In this document: positions 26,083 to 35,586 of the stretch, piece by piece
Position numbering within the stretch: the first letter of the stretch is position 1
Layout of the letters: each line of letters starts with the position of its first letter
DNA from: Microbacterium lacus
GTDB taxonomy: Bacteria; Actinomycetota; Actinomycetes; Actinomycetales; Microbacteriaceae
Length of the DNA: 64,000 nucleotides
Reading direction: 5' to 3'
Assembly: GCF_039531105.1 (NCBI RefSeq)
Contig: NZ_BAAAPK010000001.1
Span: 992,001-1,056,000, forward strand
Made by a program: the position numbers and the translations under genes
The notes under the pieces: generated by a model
Database searches by the model: none
Told to the model about the DNA's origin: nothing
What the model saw: the letters and a program-made list of their open reading frames with translations, nothing else

Positions 26083-27066
26083 ATGACCGCCCCCGTCACG
26101 GGGCGACCGGGCCTGGCCGGGGGAGACCCCGGCCCGGCCGGCCGCCCGGGCGACGCCGCCGCGTCGCCCACCCGCGCGCGCAGGCGTCGACGCCTGCTCG
26201 GAGCGCAGCCGCTCGGCATCCTGTTCGCGGCGCCCTACGTGATCTTCGTGATCGTCGTGTTCGCGTGGCCGATCATCTTCGCCGTGTGGATGTCGTTCCA
26301 GGACTACTTCTTCGCAGCCCCCGGAGCCCAGGTCGACCGCCCCTTCGTGGGGCTGGACAACTACATCGCCGTCCTGACGGACCCCGATGTCTGGCAGTCC
26401 TTCCGCAACGTCGGGGTGTTCCTGCTGATCAACGTGCCCCTCACGGTGGTGCTCTCGATCGTGCTCGCGACGGCCCTGGACCGCGTCGTGCACGCGCGCA
26501 CGTTCTTCCGCGTGAGCTACTACGTGCCCTATGTCACGGCATCCGTCGCCGTGGTCGCCGTCTGGCTGTTCCTCTTCTCCAGCGGCGGCCTCGTCAACAA
26601 CATCCTCGGTCCGCTCGCCCCGCAGCCGTCGTGGCTGGTCAACTCCGCCCTCGCGATGCCGACGATCGCGCTGTTCGTCACGTGGAAGGGTCTGGGCTTC
26701 TACATCCTGCTCTACCTCGCGGCGCTGCAGAACGTGCCGAAGGAGCTGTACGAATCCGTCGCCGTCGACGGTGGAGGGCGACTGCGTCAGTTCTTCTCGG
26801 TGACGGTGCCGGGCGTGCGACCGGCGACGTTCCTCGTCGTGCTGCTGTCGACCATCACCGGCGCGAACCTGTTCACGGAGCCGTACCTGCTCACCGGCGG
26901 CGGAGGGCCCAACGGAGCCTCCACCTCGCCGGTGCTGCTGATGTATCAGCGCGGCATCGAGCAGGGCAACCCCGACATCGCCGCGGCGATCGGCGTGATC
27001 CTGATCATCCTGGTGCTGGCGCTGGCCTGGATCCAGCGCAAGCTCGTCGGAAGCGACGACTCATGA
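26083..27066 (+). CDS. Carbohydrate ABC transporter permease (MalF-type)
   Basis: A 327-residue protein starting one base after the binding-protein stop. The N-terminal 40 residues are basic and Gly/Pro/Arg-rich, followed by six hydrophobic segments. The EAA-like loop that contacts the ATPase is LYESVAVDGGGRLRQFFSVTVPGVRPAT, near residue 225. Typical ending IILVLALAWIQRKLVG. Overlaps the next gene by 4 bp (ATGA). Confidence 0.93.
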   Translation: MTAPVTGRPGLAGGDPGPAGRPGDAAASPTRARRRRRLLGAQPLGILFAAPYVIFVIVVFAWPIIFAVWMSFQDYFFAAPGAQVDRPFVGLDNYIAVLTDPDVWQSFRNVGVFLLINVPLTVVLSIVLATALDRVVHARTFFRVSYYVPYVTASVAVVAVWLFLFSSGGLVNNILGPLAPQPSWLVNSALAMPTIALFVTWKGLGFYILLYLAALQNVPKELYESVAVDGGGRLRQFFSVTVPGVRPATFLVVLLSTITGANLFTEPYLLTGGGGPNGASTSPVLLMYQRGIEQGNPDIAAAIGVILIILVLALAWIQRKLVGSDDS

Positions 27067-27902
27067 AGCGCGCACTCGGCAGCCGCATCGCGCTGTACGT
27101 CGTCCTGAGCCTCGGCGCCGTCGCCTTCCTCTTCCCGTTCTGGTACATGATCGTCGGCTCGCTGCAGGCGGACGTGGACCCGACGCCGAAGGGCGCGTTC
27201 CCGAATCCGGCGAACCTGACCGGCGCGAACTACGTCGCGATCAATGAGCGGATCGACCTCGCGCAGGGACTGCTGAATTCGGGCATCTTCACCGGGGGCG
27301 TGCTCCTGGGCACCGTCGTGTTCGGCGTTCTGGCCGGCTACGCGCTCGCCGTCCTGCAGTGGCGCGGACGCGGCGCCACCTTCGCGCTGCTGGTGCTCGT
27401 CCAGGTGGTGCCGTTCCAGATGCTCATGATCCCGCTGTACGTCATGATCGCCCGGGACTTCGGCCTCGCCGATTCCTACGCGGGCATGATCCTGCCGTTC
27501 CTGATCAACTCGACCGCGGTGATCATCTTCCGCCAGTACTTCCTGCAGCTGCCGCCCGACCTGTTCTCGGCGGCGCGCATCGACGGGGCGGGGGAGTTCC
27601 GGCTGCTGTGGAGCATCGCGCTGCCGCTCGTGCGACCGGCGCTGGTGACCGCGCTGCTGCTGACCTTCATCGGCCCGTGGAACGAGTTCCTCTGGCCGTT
27701 CCTGATCACCAAGGAGGCCTCGATGCAGCCGCTCGCGGTCTCCCTGGCGAACTTCATCTCGAACGTGGCGGCATCCACCGCCAATCCGTTCGGCGCGATG
27801 ATGGCCGGCGCCGTGGTGCTGGCCGTCCCGGCGGTGACCCTGTTCATCGTCTTCCAGCGCTACTTCACCACCAACGACCTCGGATCCGGGGTGAAAGGCT
27901 GA
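27063..27902 (+). CDS. Carbohydrate ABC transporter permease (MalG-type)
   Basis: A 279-residue protein with six helices. The EAA loop is LFSAARIDGAGEFRLLWSIALPLVRPALVT (residues ~165-195), and the end FIVFQRYFTTNDLGSGVKG is typical of MalG-class subunits. Partner of the previous permease; the GH130 gene begins 1 bp after its stop. Confidence 0.93.
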   Translation: MKRALGSRIALYVVLSLGAVAFLFPFWYMIVGSLQADVDPTPKGAFPNPANLTGANYVAINERIDLAQGLLNSGIFTGGVLLGTVVFGVLAGYALAVLQWRGRGATFALLVLVQVVPFQMLMIPLYVMIARDFGLADSYAGMILPFLINSTAVIIFRQYFLQLPPDLFSAARIDGAGEFRLLWSIALPLVRPALVTALLLTFIGPWNEFLWPFLITKEASMQPLAVSLANFISNVAASTANPFGAMMAGAVVLAVPAVTLFIVFQRYFTTNDLGSGVKG

Positions 27903-27903
27903 T

Positions 27904-28968
27904 ATGCCCGACGTACCGTACACACTCACCCGTCAGGGCGTCGTCATGACGCCCGCGCCCGGCGACAGCCGCGAGGCGGAAGGCGTGCTCAACCCCGCGT
28001 CCGGCCGTGGGCCGGACGGCGAGCTGTACCTCCTGCCGCGGCTGGTGGCCGAAGGCAACGTCTCCCGCGTCGGACTGGCCAAGGTGCGGATCGAGAACGG
28101 AGTCCCCGTCGGCGTGGAGCGCGAGGGCATCGTCCTCGAGCCCGATCGCGAATGGGAGCGCGGAGTCGGCAACGCCGGCGTCGAGGACCCGCGGGTGACC
28201 TGGATCGCCGCGCTCGGCCGGCACGTGATGACCTATGTCGCGTACGGGCCGCTCGGCCCGCGGACGGCGCTCGCCGTCTCGGAGGACCTGCGCACATGGA
28301 CCCGACTCGGGCCCGCGCTGTTCCGCTACGACGATGCGCTGGACACGGACCTCAACCTGTTCCACAACAAGGACACCGTGTTCTTCCCCGAGCCGGTCAC
28401 CGCACCCGACGGCACACCCGCTCTGGCCGTGCTGCACCGCCCGATGTGGGATCTCGACGAGACCAAGGAGGGTCAGGGCGTCCGCGTGCCTCCGGGGATC
28501 GAGGATCCGCGCCAGTCGATCTGGATCAGCTACGTGCCCCTCGCCGAGGTGCAGGCCGACCTCTCCCGACTGTGCCTGTGGGAACAGCACCGTCTCGTCG
28601 CCGCCCCGGAGTTCGCGTTCGAGGAGCTCAAGATCGGCGGCGGACCGCCTCCGCTGCGCGTGCCCGAGGGCTGGCTGGTCATCCACCACGGCGTGACCGG
28701 CGTGATCGACAGCGCGTTCTCGCAGCAGCAGAAGGTCAACTACGCCGCGGGGGCGATGATCCTCGACGCCGACGACCCCTCCCGGGTCATCGCGCGCAGC
28801 TCGGAGCCGCTCCTGGCGCCCGAGACCGACGACGAGCGCAGCGGCATCGTGCCCAACGTCGTCTTCCCCACCGCCATCGAGGAGGTCGACGGACGCCTGT
28901 TCGTCTTCTACGGCATGGCGGATTCCAAGATCGGCGTCGCGCTCCTGGAGCGCACCGCACCCGCGTGA
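27904..28968 (+). CDS. Glycoside hydrolase family 130 protein (beta-mannoside phosphorylase/hydrolase family)
   Basis: A 354-residue cytoplasmic protein (no signal peptide) with the five-bladed propeller features of GH130. NAGVEDPRVTWI (residues ~88-99) carries the conserved EDPR aspartate that acts as proton donor. FHNKDTVFFPEP and VLHRPMWD (~155-185) sit where the phosphorylase members bind phosphate, suggesting phosphorolysis, but the subgroup cannot be fixed by eye. Family members cleave beta-1,4 or beta-1,2 mannosides, including mannosyl-glucose, mannobiose and mannosyl-GlcNAc. Its position after the transporter implies it splits the imported oligosaccharide. The next gene follows after 16 bp with a GGAGAG ribosome site. 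Confidence 0.85.
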   Translation: MPDVPYTLTRQGVVMTPAPGDSREAEGVLNPASGRGPDGELYLLPRLVAEGNVSRVGLAKVRIENGVPVGVEREGIVLEPDREWERGVGNAGVEDPRVTWIAALGRHVMTYVAYGPLGPRTALAVSEDLRTWTRLGPALFRYDDALDTDLNLFHNKDTVFFPEPVTAPDGTPALAVLHRPMWDLDETKEGQGVRVPPGIEDPRQSIWISYVPLAEVQADLSRLCLWEQHRLVAAPEFAFEELKIGGGPPPLRVPEGWLVIHHGVTGVIDSAFSQQQKVNYAAGAMILDADDPSRVIARSSEPLLAPETDDERSGIVPNVVFPTAIEEVDGRLFVFYGMADSKIGVALLERTAPA

Positions 28969-28984
28969 CCGACGGAGAGACATC

Positions 28985-31036
28985 ATGAGATCCCGAACCC
29001 GCACCGCACCGCTTCTGATCGGCGGCCTCGCCCTGGCGACCGTGCTCGGCGGCGGTATCGCCGCACCCGACAGAGCGGATGCCGCGGCATCCGCCACCGC
29101 CCCGGCGGTCGCCTCGCCGGACGGGCGGCTGACCAATCTCGCCCACCTGGACTTCCTGCTCGACCAGGCGACCCCGCCCGCCCAGGTGGACGGGCACACG
29201 ACCTACCGCCTCGCCGAGGAGCCGACCCTCACGCTCCCCTGGACGTATGCGGATGCCCGTGGTGGGGGCACGTTCGAGCGCGTAGGCGGCGGACCTCTGG
29301 ACCCCGAGACCGGGTACTGGGGCCAGGGCGCCTACAACGCGGACGACATCGCCCGCGCGGCGGTCGTCTACCTCCGCGACTGGAAGGCGACCGGTGCGTC
29401 ATCGAGCAAGGACTCCGCCTACGAGCTGCTGCGCGCGATCACCTACCTGCAGACCACCGACGGGGAGAACGCCGGCAACGTCGTGCTCTGGATGCAACCG
29501 GACGGCACGCTGAACCCCTCGGCGGAACCGGTCGAGCTGCCCGACCCGTCCGACTCCGGGGAAAGCTACTGGCTCGCCCGCACGATCTGGGCCCTCGGCG
29601 AGGGCTACGCCGCGTTCCAGGATGCGGACCCCGCCTTCGCCGCCTTCCTCGAGGAGCGGCTGGCCCTCTCGCTCGGCGCGGTGGAGCGGCAGTCACTCAG
29701 CCGATACGGCGAGTACGTCGAATCCGACGGGATGCGCGTGCCCGCGTGGCTGATCGTGGACGGCGCGGACGCGTCGGCCGAAGCGGTGCTCGGCCTGGCC
29801 GCCCGCGTGGCTGCGAAACCCGACGACGAACGGTCCGCGGTGGCGCTGCGCCGGCTCGCGGAGGGCATCGCCGCGATGTCGGCGGGCGACGAGCGGTCGT
29901 GGCCCTACGGGGCGATCCTGCCGTGGGCGCAGTCCCGCAGCATGTGGCACGCCTGGGGCTCGCAGATGCCGGCGGCGCTGGCCGCGGCATCCGTCGCCCT
30001 CGGCGATGAGCAGCTGGCCGCTCCGGCGGTCCGTGACGCGGCGCTGTTCTCCACGACGGTGCTCACCGCCGGTGGACCCGACAACGGCTGGTTCCCCACC
30101 CCGGCCGACCGCGTGCAGATCGCGTACGGCGCGGACGCGCGAGTGCAGTCGCTCCTAGCCGTCGCGGATGCGACCGGGTCGGCGGGCTTCGAGGCGCTCG
30201 CCGGGATGCAGGCCGCGTGGTTCTTCGGAGCGAACCGCTCCGGTGCGCGGATATACGATCCGGCGACCGGTGTCACGTACGACGGACTTCAGCCCGACGG
30301 CACGGTCAACGGCAACAGCGGTGCCGAGAGCACGATCCACGGCCTGCTGACGATGATCGCCCTGGACCAGCGCCCCGACCTCGCAGAGCGCGCGGCATCG
30401 GTGACCTCGGTGGCCGATCGCGACGGACTGGAGCTCGTCGAGGCGGAATCGGCCACCGAAACGACCGGCACCGTCATCGCGCCCGAGGCGTGGACGGGGG
30501 AGTCGCTGTGGTCCGGCGGCGGGCTCGCGCTGACCGCGGGCGAGAGCGCGGTGTTCGACATCGGCCAGGACGACACCAGACGATGGGTCGAACCGGTCGT
30601 GTGGTCCAGCCCGGACCGCTCGAGCGCGTCGGAGTGGACCTCCGCACGGGTGCGGCTGGGCACGGTGGAGGAATCGGCGCCCCCGCAGGGCATCTCGCCG
30701 ACCCCCGGCGTGCTGCTGCCCCGGTCGCTCGAGAAGGCCGTGCTGCCGGATCGTCCGGAGGTCACCGTCGCGGTGACCGCCGGGGAGCTGCAGCTGGACG
30801 CGCTCCTGGTGCGCCCCTGGGTGTCGCGGCTCGTGCTCGTCGGCGACGGCGGGAGCACCGAGCTCGTGCACTCATCCGGGCCGACCACGAAGCCGGCTCG
30901 CGTCGGATGGACCGGCGCGCCCTCCACGGCGGTCGTGTACGACAGCTCAGGCGACGTGGTCAACGAGTACCGGCTGCGCGGCTCGCGGACCGTGCCGGTG
31001 CCCAGCGGCGGGTTCGCGATCGTCACGGGCGACTGA
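28985..31036 (+). CDS. Large secreted protein of unknown activity, alpha-helical barrel-like
   Basis: A 683-residue protein with a Sec signal peptide ([27 protein letters not shown], likely cleaved near residue 34-36 after ADA). There is no C-terminal membrane anchor or lipobox, so it should be released. Residues ~45-480 consist of helix pairs with spaced Trp/Tyr ([87 protein letters not shown]), a pattern like (alpha/alpha)6-barrel glycosidases; [28 protein letters not shown] is well placed for a substrate loop. Residues ~485-683 are beta-rich, like a carbohydrate-binding or jelly-roll domain. I cannot assign a CAZy family. As last gene of the operon it probably acts outside the cell on the polymer whose fragments the transporter imports. 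Confidence 0.7.
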   Translation: MRSRTRTAPLLIGGLALATVLGGGIAAPDRADAAASATAPAVASPDGRLTNLAHLDFLLDQATPPAQVDGHTTYRLAEEPTLTLPWTYADARGGGTFERVGGGPLDPETGYWGQGAYNADDIARAAVVYLRDWKATGASSSKDSAYELLRAITYLQTTDGENAGNVVLWMQPDGTLNPSAEPVELPDPSDSGESYWLARTIWALGEGYAAFQDADPAFAAFLEERLALSLGAVERQSLSRYGEYVESDGMRVPAWLIVDGADASAEAVLGLAARVAAKPDDERSAVALRRLAEGIAAMSAGDERSWPYGAILPWAQSRSMWHAWGSQMPAALAAASVALGDEQLAAPAVRDAALFSTTVLTAGGPDNGWFPTPADRVQIAYGADARVQSLLAVADATGSAGFEALAGMQAAWFFGANRSGARIYDPATGVTYDGLQPDGTVNGNSGAESTIHGLLTMIALDQRPDLAERAASVTSVADRDGLELVEAESATETTGTVIAPEAWTGESLWSGGGLALTAGESAVFDIGQDDTRRWVEPVVWSSPDRSSASEWTSARVRLGTVEESAPPQGISPTPGVLLPRSLEKAVLPDRPEVTVAVTAGELQLDALLVRPWVSRLVLVGDGGSTELVHSSGPTTKPARVGWTGAPSTAVVYDSSGDVVNEYRLRGSRTVPVPSGGFAIVTGD

Positions 31037-31091
31037 CCGACAAACGAACCGCGGTGTCCGATTTCCGCCAGTCGGGCGCCGCGGGCCGTGG

Positions 31092-31097
31092 CAGGCT
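31092..31097 (+). promoter_or_regulatory. -10 box, leaderless Ada-AlkA gene
   Basis: CAGGCT, 6 nt (GGAGCC) before the GTG at 31104. The first base departs from TANNNT, so this call is weaker than the others. Confidence 0.35.
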
Positions 31098-31103
31098 GGA
31101 GCC

Positions 31104-32678
31104 GTGAGCACGGCATCCATGTCCTTCGACGAGCGGTACGGCGCGATACTCTCGCGCGATCCGCGCTTCGACGGCCAGTTCGTGACAGCCGTCCGCTCCA
31201 CCGGCATCTACTGCCGTCCCAGCTGCCCGGCCCGCACGCCGAAAGCGGCGAACGTGTCGTTCTTCGCCACGAGTGCGGCCGCGCACGAAGCCGGCTACCG
31301 GGCCTGCAAGCGGTGCCTCCCCGAGGCGGCGCCGGGATCGCCGGAGTGGAATCTGCGCGGCGACACCACCGCCCGTGCGATGCGGCTCATCGCCGACGGT
31401 GTCATCGAGCGCGAAGGCGTTCCGGGCCTCGCCCGGCGCCTCGGTTACTCGCCGCGGCACCTGACCCGGCTGCTGACCGCGGAGCTCGGCGCCGGACCCC
31501 TGGCGCTCAGCCGCGCGCACCGCGCGCACACCGCCCGGATGCTACTGGTCGGCACCGATCTGCCCGTCGCCGATGTCGCCTTCTCGGCGGGGTTCACCAG
31601 CATCCGGCAGTTCAACGACACCGTCCGTGAGGTCTTCGGCATGACGCCGCTCGAGCTGCGTGCGCGCCGACGCGGGCCAGCAGCCGCGGTCGCGCCCGGT
31701 GAGATCGACCTCGCGCTGCCGTACCGCGGTCCGCTCGACGCGTCGGGCCTGTTCGACTGGATGGCGGCGCGCGCCGTGACCGGCGTCGAGACGGCGACCG
31801 CGCAGTCGTTCGCGCGGACGATCCGCCTGGACGGCGGTCCGGCGTGGTTCGAGCTGCGCCGCGGGGAGGACGGCCTCGTGCACCTCCGCGCCCGGCTGAC
31901 GCAGCTGAGTGACCTGCCGAGCCTCGTGGCCCGCGCGCGGCGGCTCTTCGACCTGGATGCCGACCCCCTGGCGATCGATGACGCCCTGGCGCGGCATCCG
32001 GAGCTCGCCTCATGCGTGCGGCGATTGCCGGGCATCCGCGTCGCCGGGGCCGCCGACCCGCACGAGATGCTCATCCGCGCCATGGTCGGCCAGCAGATCA
32101 CCGTCGTCGCGGCGCGGACGGCGCTGCAGGCGCTGTCCGACGCGCTGGGCGAGGATGTCGCGCTGGGCGCGGGCGAGACCCGGCTGTTCCCGACGATGGC
32201 CGCGATCGCCGAGCGCGGGCACGAGGTGCTGCGGGGGCCCGCGGCACGGATCCGGGCGATCACGGGCGCCGCGGCGGCACTCGCGGACGGCTCGCTCACC
32301 GTGACGCCCGGAGACGATGCGGCCGATCAACGCGCCGCGCTGCTCGCGATGCCCGGGATCGGACCATGGACCGCGGACTACGTCCGCATGCGCGTCCTCG
32401 GCGACACCGATGTCTTCCTGCCCGGCGATGTCGCGGTGCGGTCAGGGGCGGCCGCGCTCGGGTTGCCCGCCGATCCGCGACTCCTGGAGGAGTGGTCGCG
32501 TCGCGCCGCACCCTGGCGCAGCTACCTCACCGCGCACCTGTGGCGCTCGGCGCCGCCGCGCCCGTCGCGCCGGGTGCCGGTCGCAGGATCCTCGAGCGTT
32601 TCGGCGCCTCAGCAGACCCACCCGCCCACATCCGTCACGCCGGATCCTGCGACCGGAACCGTAAAGGAGCAGTCATGA
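31104..32678 (+). CDS. Ada regulatory domain fused to AlkA-type 3-methyladenine DNA glycosylase
   Basis: A 524-residue three-part protein. Residues ~8-80 are the Ada metal-binding domain with four cysteines ([11 protein letters not shown] and RACKRCLPE), one of which accepts a methyl group from DNA phosphotriesters. Residues ~85-190 are an AraC-type HTH ([47 protein letters not shown]). Residues ~200-500 are Alk[20 protein letters not shown], then the helix-hairpin-helix [21 protein letters not shown] and catalytic aspartate in [10 protein letters not shown]. It senses alkylation, activates transcription and excises alkylated bases. This fusion is common in actinobacteria. The ogt gene overlaps its stop (ATGA). 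Confidence 0.94.
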   Translation: MSTASMSFDERYGAILSRDPRFDGQFVTAVRSTGIYCRPSCPARTPKAANVSFFATSAAAHEAGYRACKRCLPEAAPGSPEWNLRGDTTARAMRLIADGVIEREGVPGLARRLGYSPRHLTRLLTAELGAGPLALSRAHRAHTARMLLVGTDLPVADVAFSAGFTSIRQFNDTVREVFGMTPLELRARRRGPAAAVAPGEIDLALPYRGPLDASGLFDWMAARAVTGVETATAQSFARTIRLDGGPAWFELRRGEDGLVHLRARLTQLSDLPSLVARARRLFDLDADPLAIDDALARHPELASCVRRLPGIRVAGAADPHEMLIRAMVGQQITVVAARTALQALSDALGEDVALGAGETRLFPTMAAIAERGHEVLRGPAARIRAITGAAAALADGSLTVTPGDDAADQRAALLAMPGIGPWTADYVRMRVLGDTDVFLPGDVAVRSGAAALGLPADPRLLEEWSRRAAPWRSYLTAHLWRSAPPRPSRRVPVAGSSSVSAPQQTHPPTSVTPDPATGTVKEQS

Positions 32679-33166
32679 CCGCGACGACCCAGACCATCGA
32701 CACCCCGGACGGAGCCTTCACGATCGTGGCCGATGACCGCGGGCGCGTGCTGGCGTCGGGGTGGACCGCCGATCCGGAGGCGCTGCGGGCCCGCATCCAT
32801 CCCCGCATCCGGCCCGAAATCGTGCGCGACGGGCGAACGGATGCCGCGTCCGCGGCGCTCGCGTACTACGGCGGCGACCTCAGCGCGATCGACGAGGTCG
32901 AGGTCTTCCAGCACGGCACGGCGATGCAGCTGGCGGGCTGGACGGCGCTGCGGCGCATCGCTGCGGGCGGCCCGTTGACGTACGCAGAGTTCGCGACGGC
33001 ACTCGGGCAGCCGACCGCCGTGCGCGCTGCGGCGTCGATCTGCGCACGCAACGCTCCGGCGCTGTATGTGCCATGTCATCGCGTCCTGCGCTCGGACGGC
33101 TCGCTCGGGGGCTTCGCCTGGGGACTCGAGGTGAAGGAGCGCCTGTTGGCTCGCGAGTCCGCCTGA
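32675..33166 (+). CDS. ogt: Methylated-DNA-[protein]-cysteine S-methyltransferase
   Basis: A 163-residue suicide enzyme that takes methyl groups from O6-methylguanine. The active site [30 protein letters not shown] (from residue ~131) carries the acceptor Cys, and [28 protein letters not shown] is the DNA-binding helix-turn-helix. It is translationally coupled to the Ada-AlkA gene through a 4-bp overlap, forming a self-contained adaptive-response operon. Confidence 0.95.
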   Translation: MTATTQTIDTPDGAFTIVADDRGRVLASGWTADPEALRARIHPRIRPEIVRDGRTDAASAALAYYGGDLSAIDEVEVFQHGTAMQLAGWTALRRIAAGGPLTYAEFATALGQPTAVRAAASICARNAPALYVPCHRVLRSDGSLGGFAWGLEVKERLLARESA

Positions 33167-33198
33167 GTCGCCGGGGTCTCCGCGGTTCCCAGGCTCCG

Positions 33199-33400
33199 CC
33201 GAGATGGTGCCCTTTCCGCCGAGATGGTGCCCCTTTCGCCGAGATGGTGCTCCTTCCGCCGAGATGGTGCTCACCATCTCGACAGGAAACCCACCATTTC
33301 GGGAGGAAACCCACCATCTCGAGGGGGAACCCACCATCTCGGGCGAGAACCCACCATCTCGCGAGGGAACCCACCACCTCGGCGGAGGGACCACATTCTC
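33199..33400. repeat. Head-to-head array of the 20-bp repeat (array 2: 4 forward, 7 inverted units)
   Basis: Forward cores CCGAGATGGTGC start at 33199, 33219, 33239 and 33259. Inverted cores CCACCATCTCG-like units start at 33271, 33291, 33311, 33331, 33351, 33371 and 33391; a decayed eighth may lie at 33411. Period is 20 bp on both sides and the halves meet at GGTGCTCACC. It occupies most of the 367-bp gap between ogt and the short peptide gene, two genes on the same strand. The rest of the gap holds the candidate promoter at 33454-33483. Confidence 0.9.
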
Positions 33401-33453
33401 GGGAGAGAACCGGCCGTCTGGGCGGGCGGGCGCAGAATCCCGAGAGAAAGTTG

Positions 33454-33483
33454 TTGCGCCGAGCGAAATCAACGGGCTACTCT
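33454..33483 (+). promoter_or_regulatory. Candidate promoter for the short peptide gene and ABC exporter
   Basis: TTGCGC (33454-33459) and TACTCT (33478-33483) are spaced 18 bp apart, with an A-rich stretch (GAGAAAG) just upstream of the first box. An A/T-rich patch next to the -35 is a feature of WhiB7-dependent promoters of antibiotic-response genes in actinobacteria; that link is only suggestive. Predicted start near 33490. Confidence 0.4.
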
Positions 33484-33533
33484 GGAAGGCTCTGGTTCGC
33501 GCGACCCGCGGACGCCCACCGAAGGAGGATGCC

Positions 33534-33614
33534 ATGCACACGATCGCCGTCACCGTCACGCCGGTCGCCGCAGTCCTCCGCGACCCGTTCGGAACCACCG
33601 GAATCCTCGGCTGA
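33534..33614 (+). CDS. 26-codon peptide gene upstream of the ABC exporter (possible leader peptide)
   Basis: ATG at 33534 follows a strong ribosome site GAAGGAGG with good spacing. The product starts [15 protein letters not shown] and ends [11 protein letters not shown]. It has no signal peptide or known domain. The gene lies alone in front of the ABC exporter pair, 131 bp before its start, and a hairpin follows its stop by 9 nt. Position, size and strong ribosome site fit a regulatory upstream ORF whose translation senses ribosome inhibition, as in bmrB-bmrCD of Bacillus. Coding function is inferred. Confidence 0.55.
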   Translation: MHTIAVTVTPVAAVLRDPFGTTGILG

Positions 33615-33623
33615 CACGCCCTC

Positions 33624-33641
33624 GCGGGGCATAGTCCCCGC
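33624..33641 (+). terminator. Attenuator-like hairpin after the short peptide gene
   Basis: GCGGGG-CATAGT-CCCCGC, a 6-bp GC stem with a 6-nt loop, lies 9 nt after the peptide stop and 103 nt before the ABC gene. The T-tail is poor (CTTCCGCACGTTCCCTT), so termination would be partial or Rho-assisted. Confidence 0.4.
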
Positions 33642-33744
33642 CTTCCGCACGTTCCCTTCGACAGGCGTCATCGACGATCGCCCTGCCCGGCGACCGCGCA
33701 CGCCCGCCCACACCGCACTCCCGCGAACGAATCCCACAAGGATC

Positions 33745-35586
33745 ATGACCACCAACGCTCCACTCTCCACGCCGCGCGCCCTTGCCCGCCTCCTCCCTTT
33801 CGCGAAGCCCGTGCTGCCGCGTCTCACGATGGGTGCGGTCAGCGCGCTCATCGCGAGCCTCCTCGCGCTCTCCATCCCGCTCGTCCTCGAGGTCATCGTC
33901 CGCGGCCCCATCGCGTCCGGCGACCCCTCACAGCTGGTCTGGGGTGCCGTCGCGGTGCTCGCGCTGGGCCTGCTCGAGGCCGTCATGGTCTACTTGCGCC
34001 GCTGGTTCGTCCTCGGACCCGCAACGCAGGTCGAATTCGACCTGCGCAAGGGCTTCTACTCGCGTCTGCAGCGTCTGCCGGTGGCGTTCCACGACCGCTG
34101 GCAGTCCGGTCAGCTCCTCAGCCGCATGATGCAGGACATCAGCATGCTCCGGCGCTGGATGGCGTTCGGTCTCGTGCTCCTGGTCGTCAACGTGCTCACG
34201 ATCGCCGTCGGCACGGTGCTGCTGTTCCGCTGGCACTGGCTGCTCGGCACGATCTTCCTGATCTGCTCGCTGCCCCTCTGGTACACCGGGTACCGGTTCG
34301 AGAAGACCTACGGCACCCTCGCGCGCCAGAGCCAGGACCAGGCGGGCGATCTCGCCACGTCGGTCGAGGAGAGCGTGCACGGCATCCGTGTCCTCAAGGC
34401 GTTCGGACGCGGCAAGCACGCGCTCCACAAGTTCACCCAGCAGGCCGAGACGCTGCGTCAGACCGAGTTGCGCAAGGCGCGCGCGATCGGCGTGATCTGG
34501 TTCTGGCTCGTGCTGCTGCCCGACCTCGCGTTCGCGCTCTGCCTCGGTGCCGGCATCTACCTCGTCCAGCTCGGCCAGCTGCAGGTCGCCGAGCTCATCG
34601 CGTTCTTCGCGATGGCGACCGTGCTGCGCTGGCCGATGGAGTCGATCGGGTTCCTCTTCTCCTTCATGCTCGACGCGCGCACCGCGACCGACCGCATCTT
34701 CGAGGTCTTCGATGAGGAGAACACGATCACCGATCCCGACCGGCCGGTCCGGATCGCGAGCCCCCGGGGCGAACTCGCGTTCGAGGGCGTGCATTTCCGC
34801 TATCAGGATGCCGCTCCCACCGAGCGCGACATGCTCGACGGCATCGACCTCGTCCTGCGTCCGGGGGAGACCATGGCGCTGGTAGGTCTCACCGGATCCG
34901 GCAAGACCACGCTCACGACCCTGCCCTCGCGCCTGTACGACGTGACCGGCGGCCGCGTGACCCTGGACGGTGTCGACGTCCGCGACCTCACCCTGAAGGA
35001 GCTGCGCACCCATGTCGGCATGGCGTTCGAGGACGCCACGCTGTTCTCGCAGACCGTGCGTGAGAACGTGCTGCTCGGCCGGGAGGATCTCGAGCCCGGC
35101 AGCGCGGAGGCCGAAGAGGTTCTCCGCGAGGCGCTGCAGGTCGCCCAGGCGCACTTCGTCGACGATCTGCCGAAGGGCGTCGACACGGTGATCGGCGAGG
35201 AGGGGCTGTCGCTCTCGGGTGGACAGCGCCAGCGCCTCGCGCTCGCGCGGGCTGTCGCCGCGAGGCCGGCGGTGCTCGTCCTCGATGACCCGCTCTCCGC
35301 CCTCGACGTCGACACGGAGGCCCTCGTGGAGGACGCGCTGCGCGAAGTGCTGCACGCGACGACCGCGCTCGTGGTCGCCCACCGCCCCTCGACCGTGACC
35401 CTCGCCGACCGTGTCGCACTCCTCGAAGGGGGGCGGATCACGGCGGTCGGCACGCACTCGGAGCTCCTGCGCACGAGCGAGCACTACCGCCACGTGATCT
35501 CGAGTCTGGAAGACGCCGAGCGCGAAGCGCAGACCCAGGGCCCCGGGCGAATGCTCGAGAACCGCGAACAGGAGGTGAAGCGATGA
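33745..35586 (+). CDS. ABC exporter half-transporter with a degenerate catalytic site
   Basis: A 613-residue fused membrane-ATPase protein. Six helices span residues ~20-320; the ATPase domain has Walker [10 protein letters not shown] (~381), signature [16 protein letters not shown] (~490) and Walker [13 protein letters not shown] (~515). The catalytic Glu after Walker B is replaced by Asp. Such a change marks the non-hydrolysing site of heterodimeric exporters (TM287/288, BmrCD, LmrCD). The switch His is present (VVAHRPST). The partner overlaps its stop by 4 bp. Likely a multidrug or lipid exporter. A ribosome site AAGGA precedes the ATG. Confidence 0.93.
   Translation: MTTNAPLSTPRALARLLPFAKPVLPRLTMGAVSALIASLLALSIPLVLEVIVRGPIASGDPSQLVWGAVAVLALGLLEAVMVYLRRWFVLGPATQVEFDLRKGFYSRLQRLPVAFHDRWQSGQLLSRMMQDISMLRRWMAFGLVLLVVNVLTIAVGTVLLFRWHWLLGTIFLICSLPLWYTGYRFEKTYGTLARQSQDQAGDLATSVEESVHGIRVLKAFGRGKHALHKFTQQAETLRQTELRKARAIGVIWFWLVLLPDLAFALCLGAGIYLVQLGQLQVAELIAFFAMATVLRWPMESIGFLFSFMLDARTATDRIFEVFDEENTITDPDRPVRIASPRGELAFEGVHFRYQDAAPTERDMLDGIDLVLRPGETMALVGLTGSGKTTLTTLPSRLYDVTGGRVTLDGVDVRDLTLKELRTHVGMAFEDATLFSQTVRENVLLGREDLEPGSAEAEEVLREALQVAQAHFVDDLPKGVDTVIGEEGLSLSGGQRQRLALARAVAARPAVLVLDDPLSALDVDTEALVEDALREVLHATTALVVAHRPSTVTLADRVALLEGGRITAVGTHSELLRTSEHYRHVISSLEDAEREAQTQGPGRMLENREQEVKR

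Noticed and set aside
31092..32678. Frameshift or artificial fusion at the Ada-AlkA junction
   Set aside because: The three-domain order (Ada zinc domain, AraC HTH, AlkA) is a common natural arrangement in actinobacteria and the frame is clean throughout.
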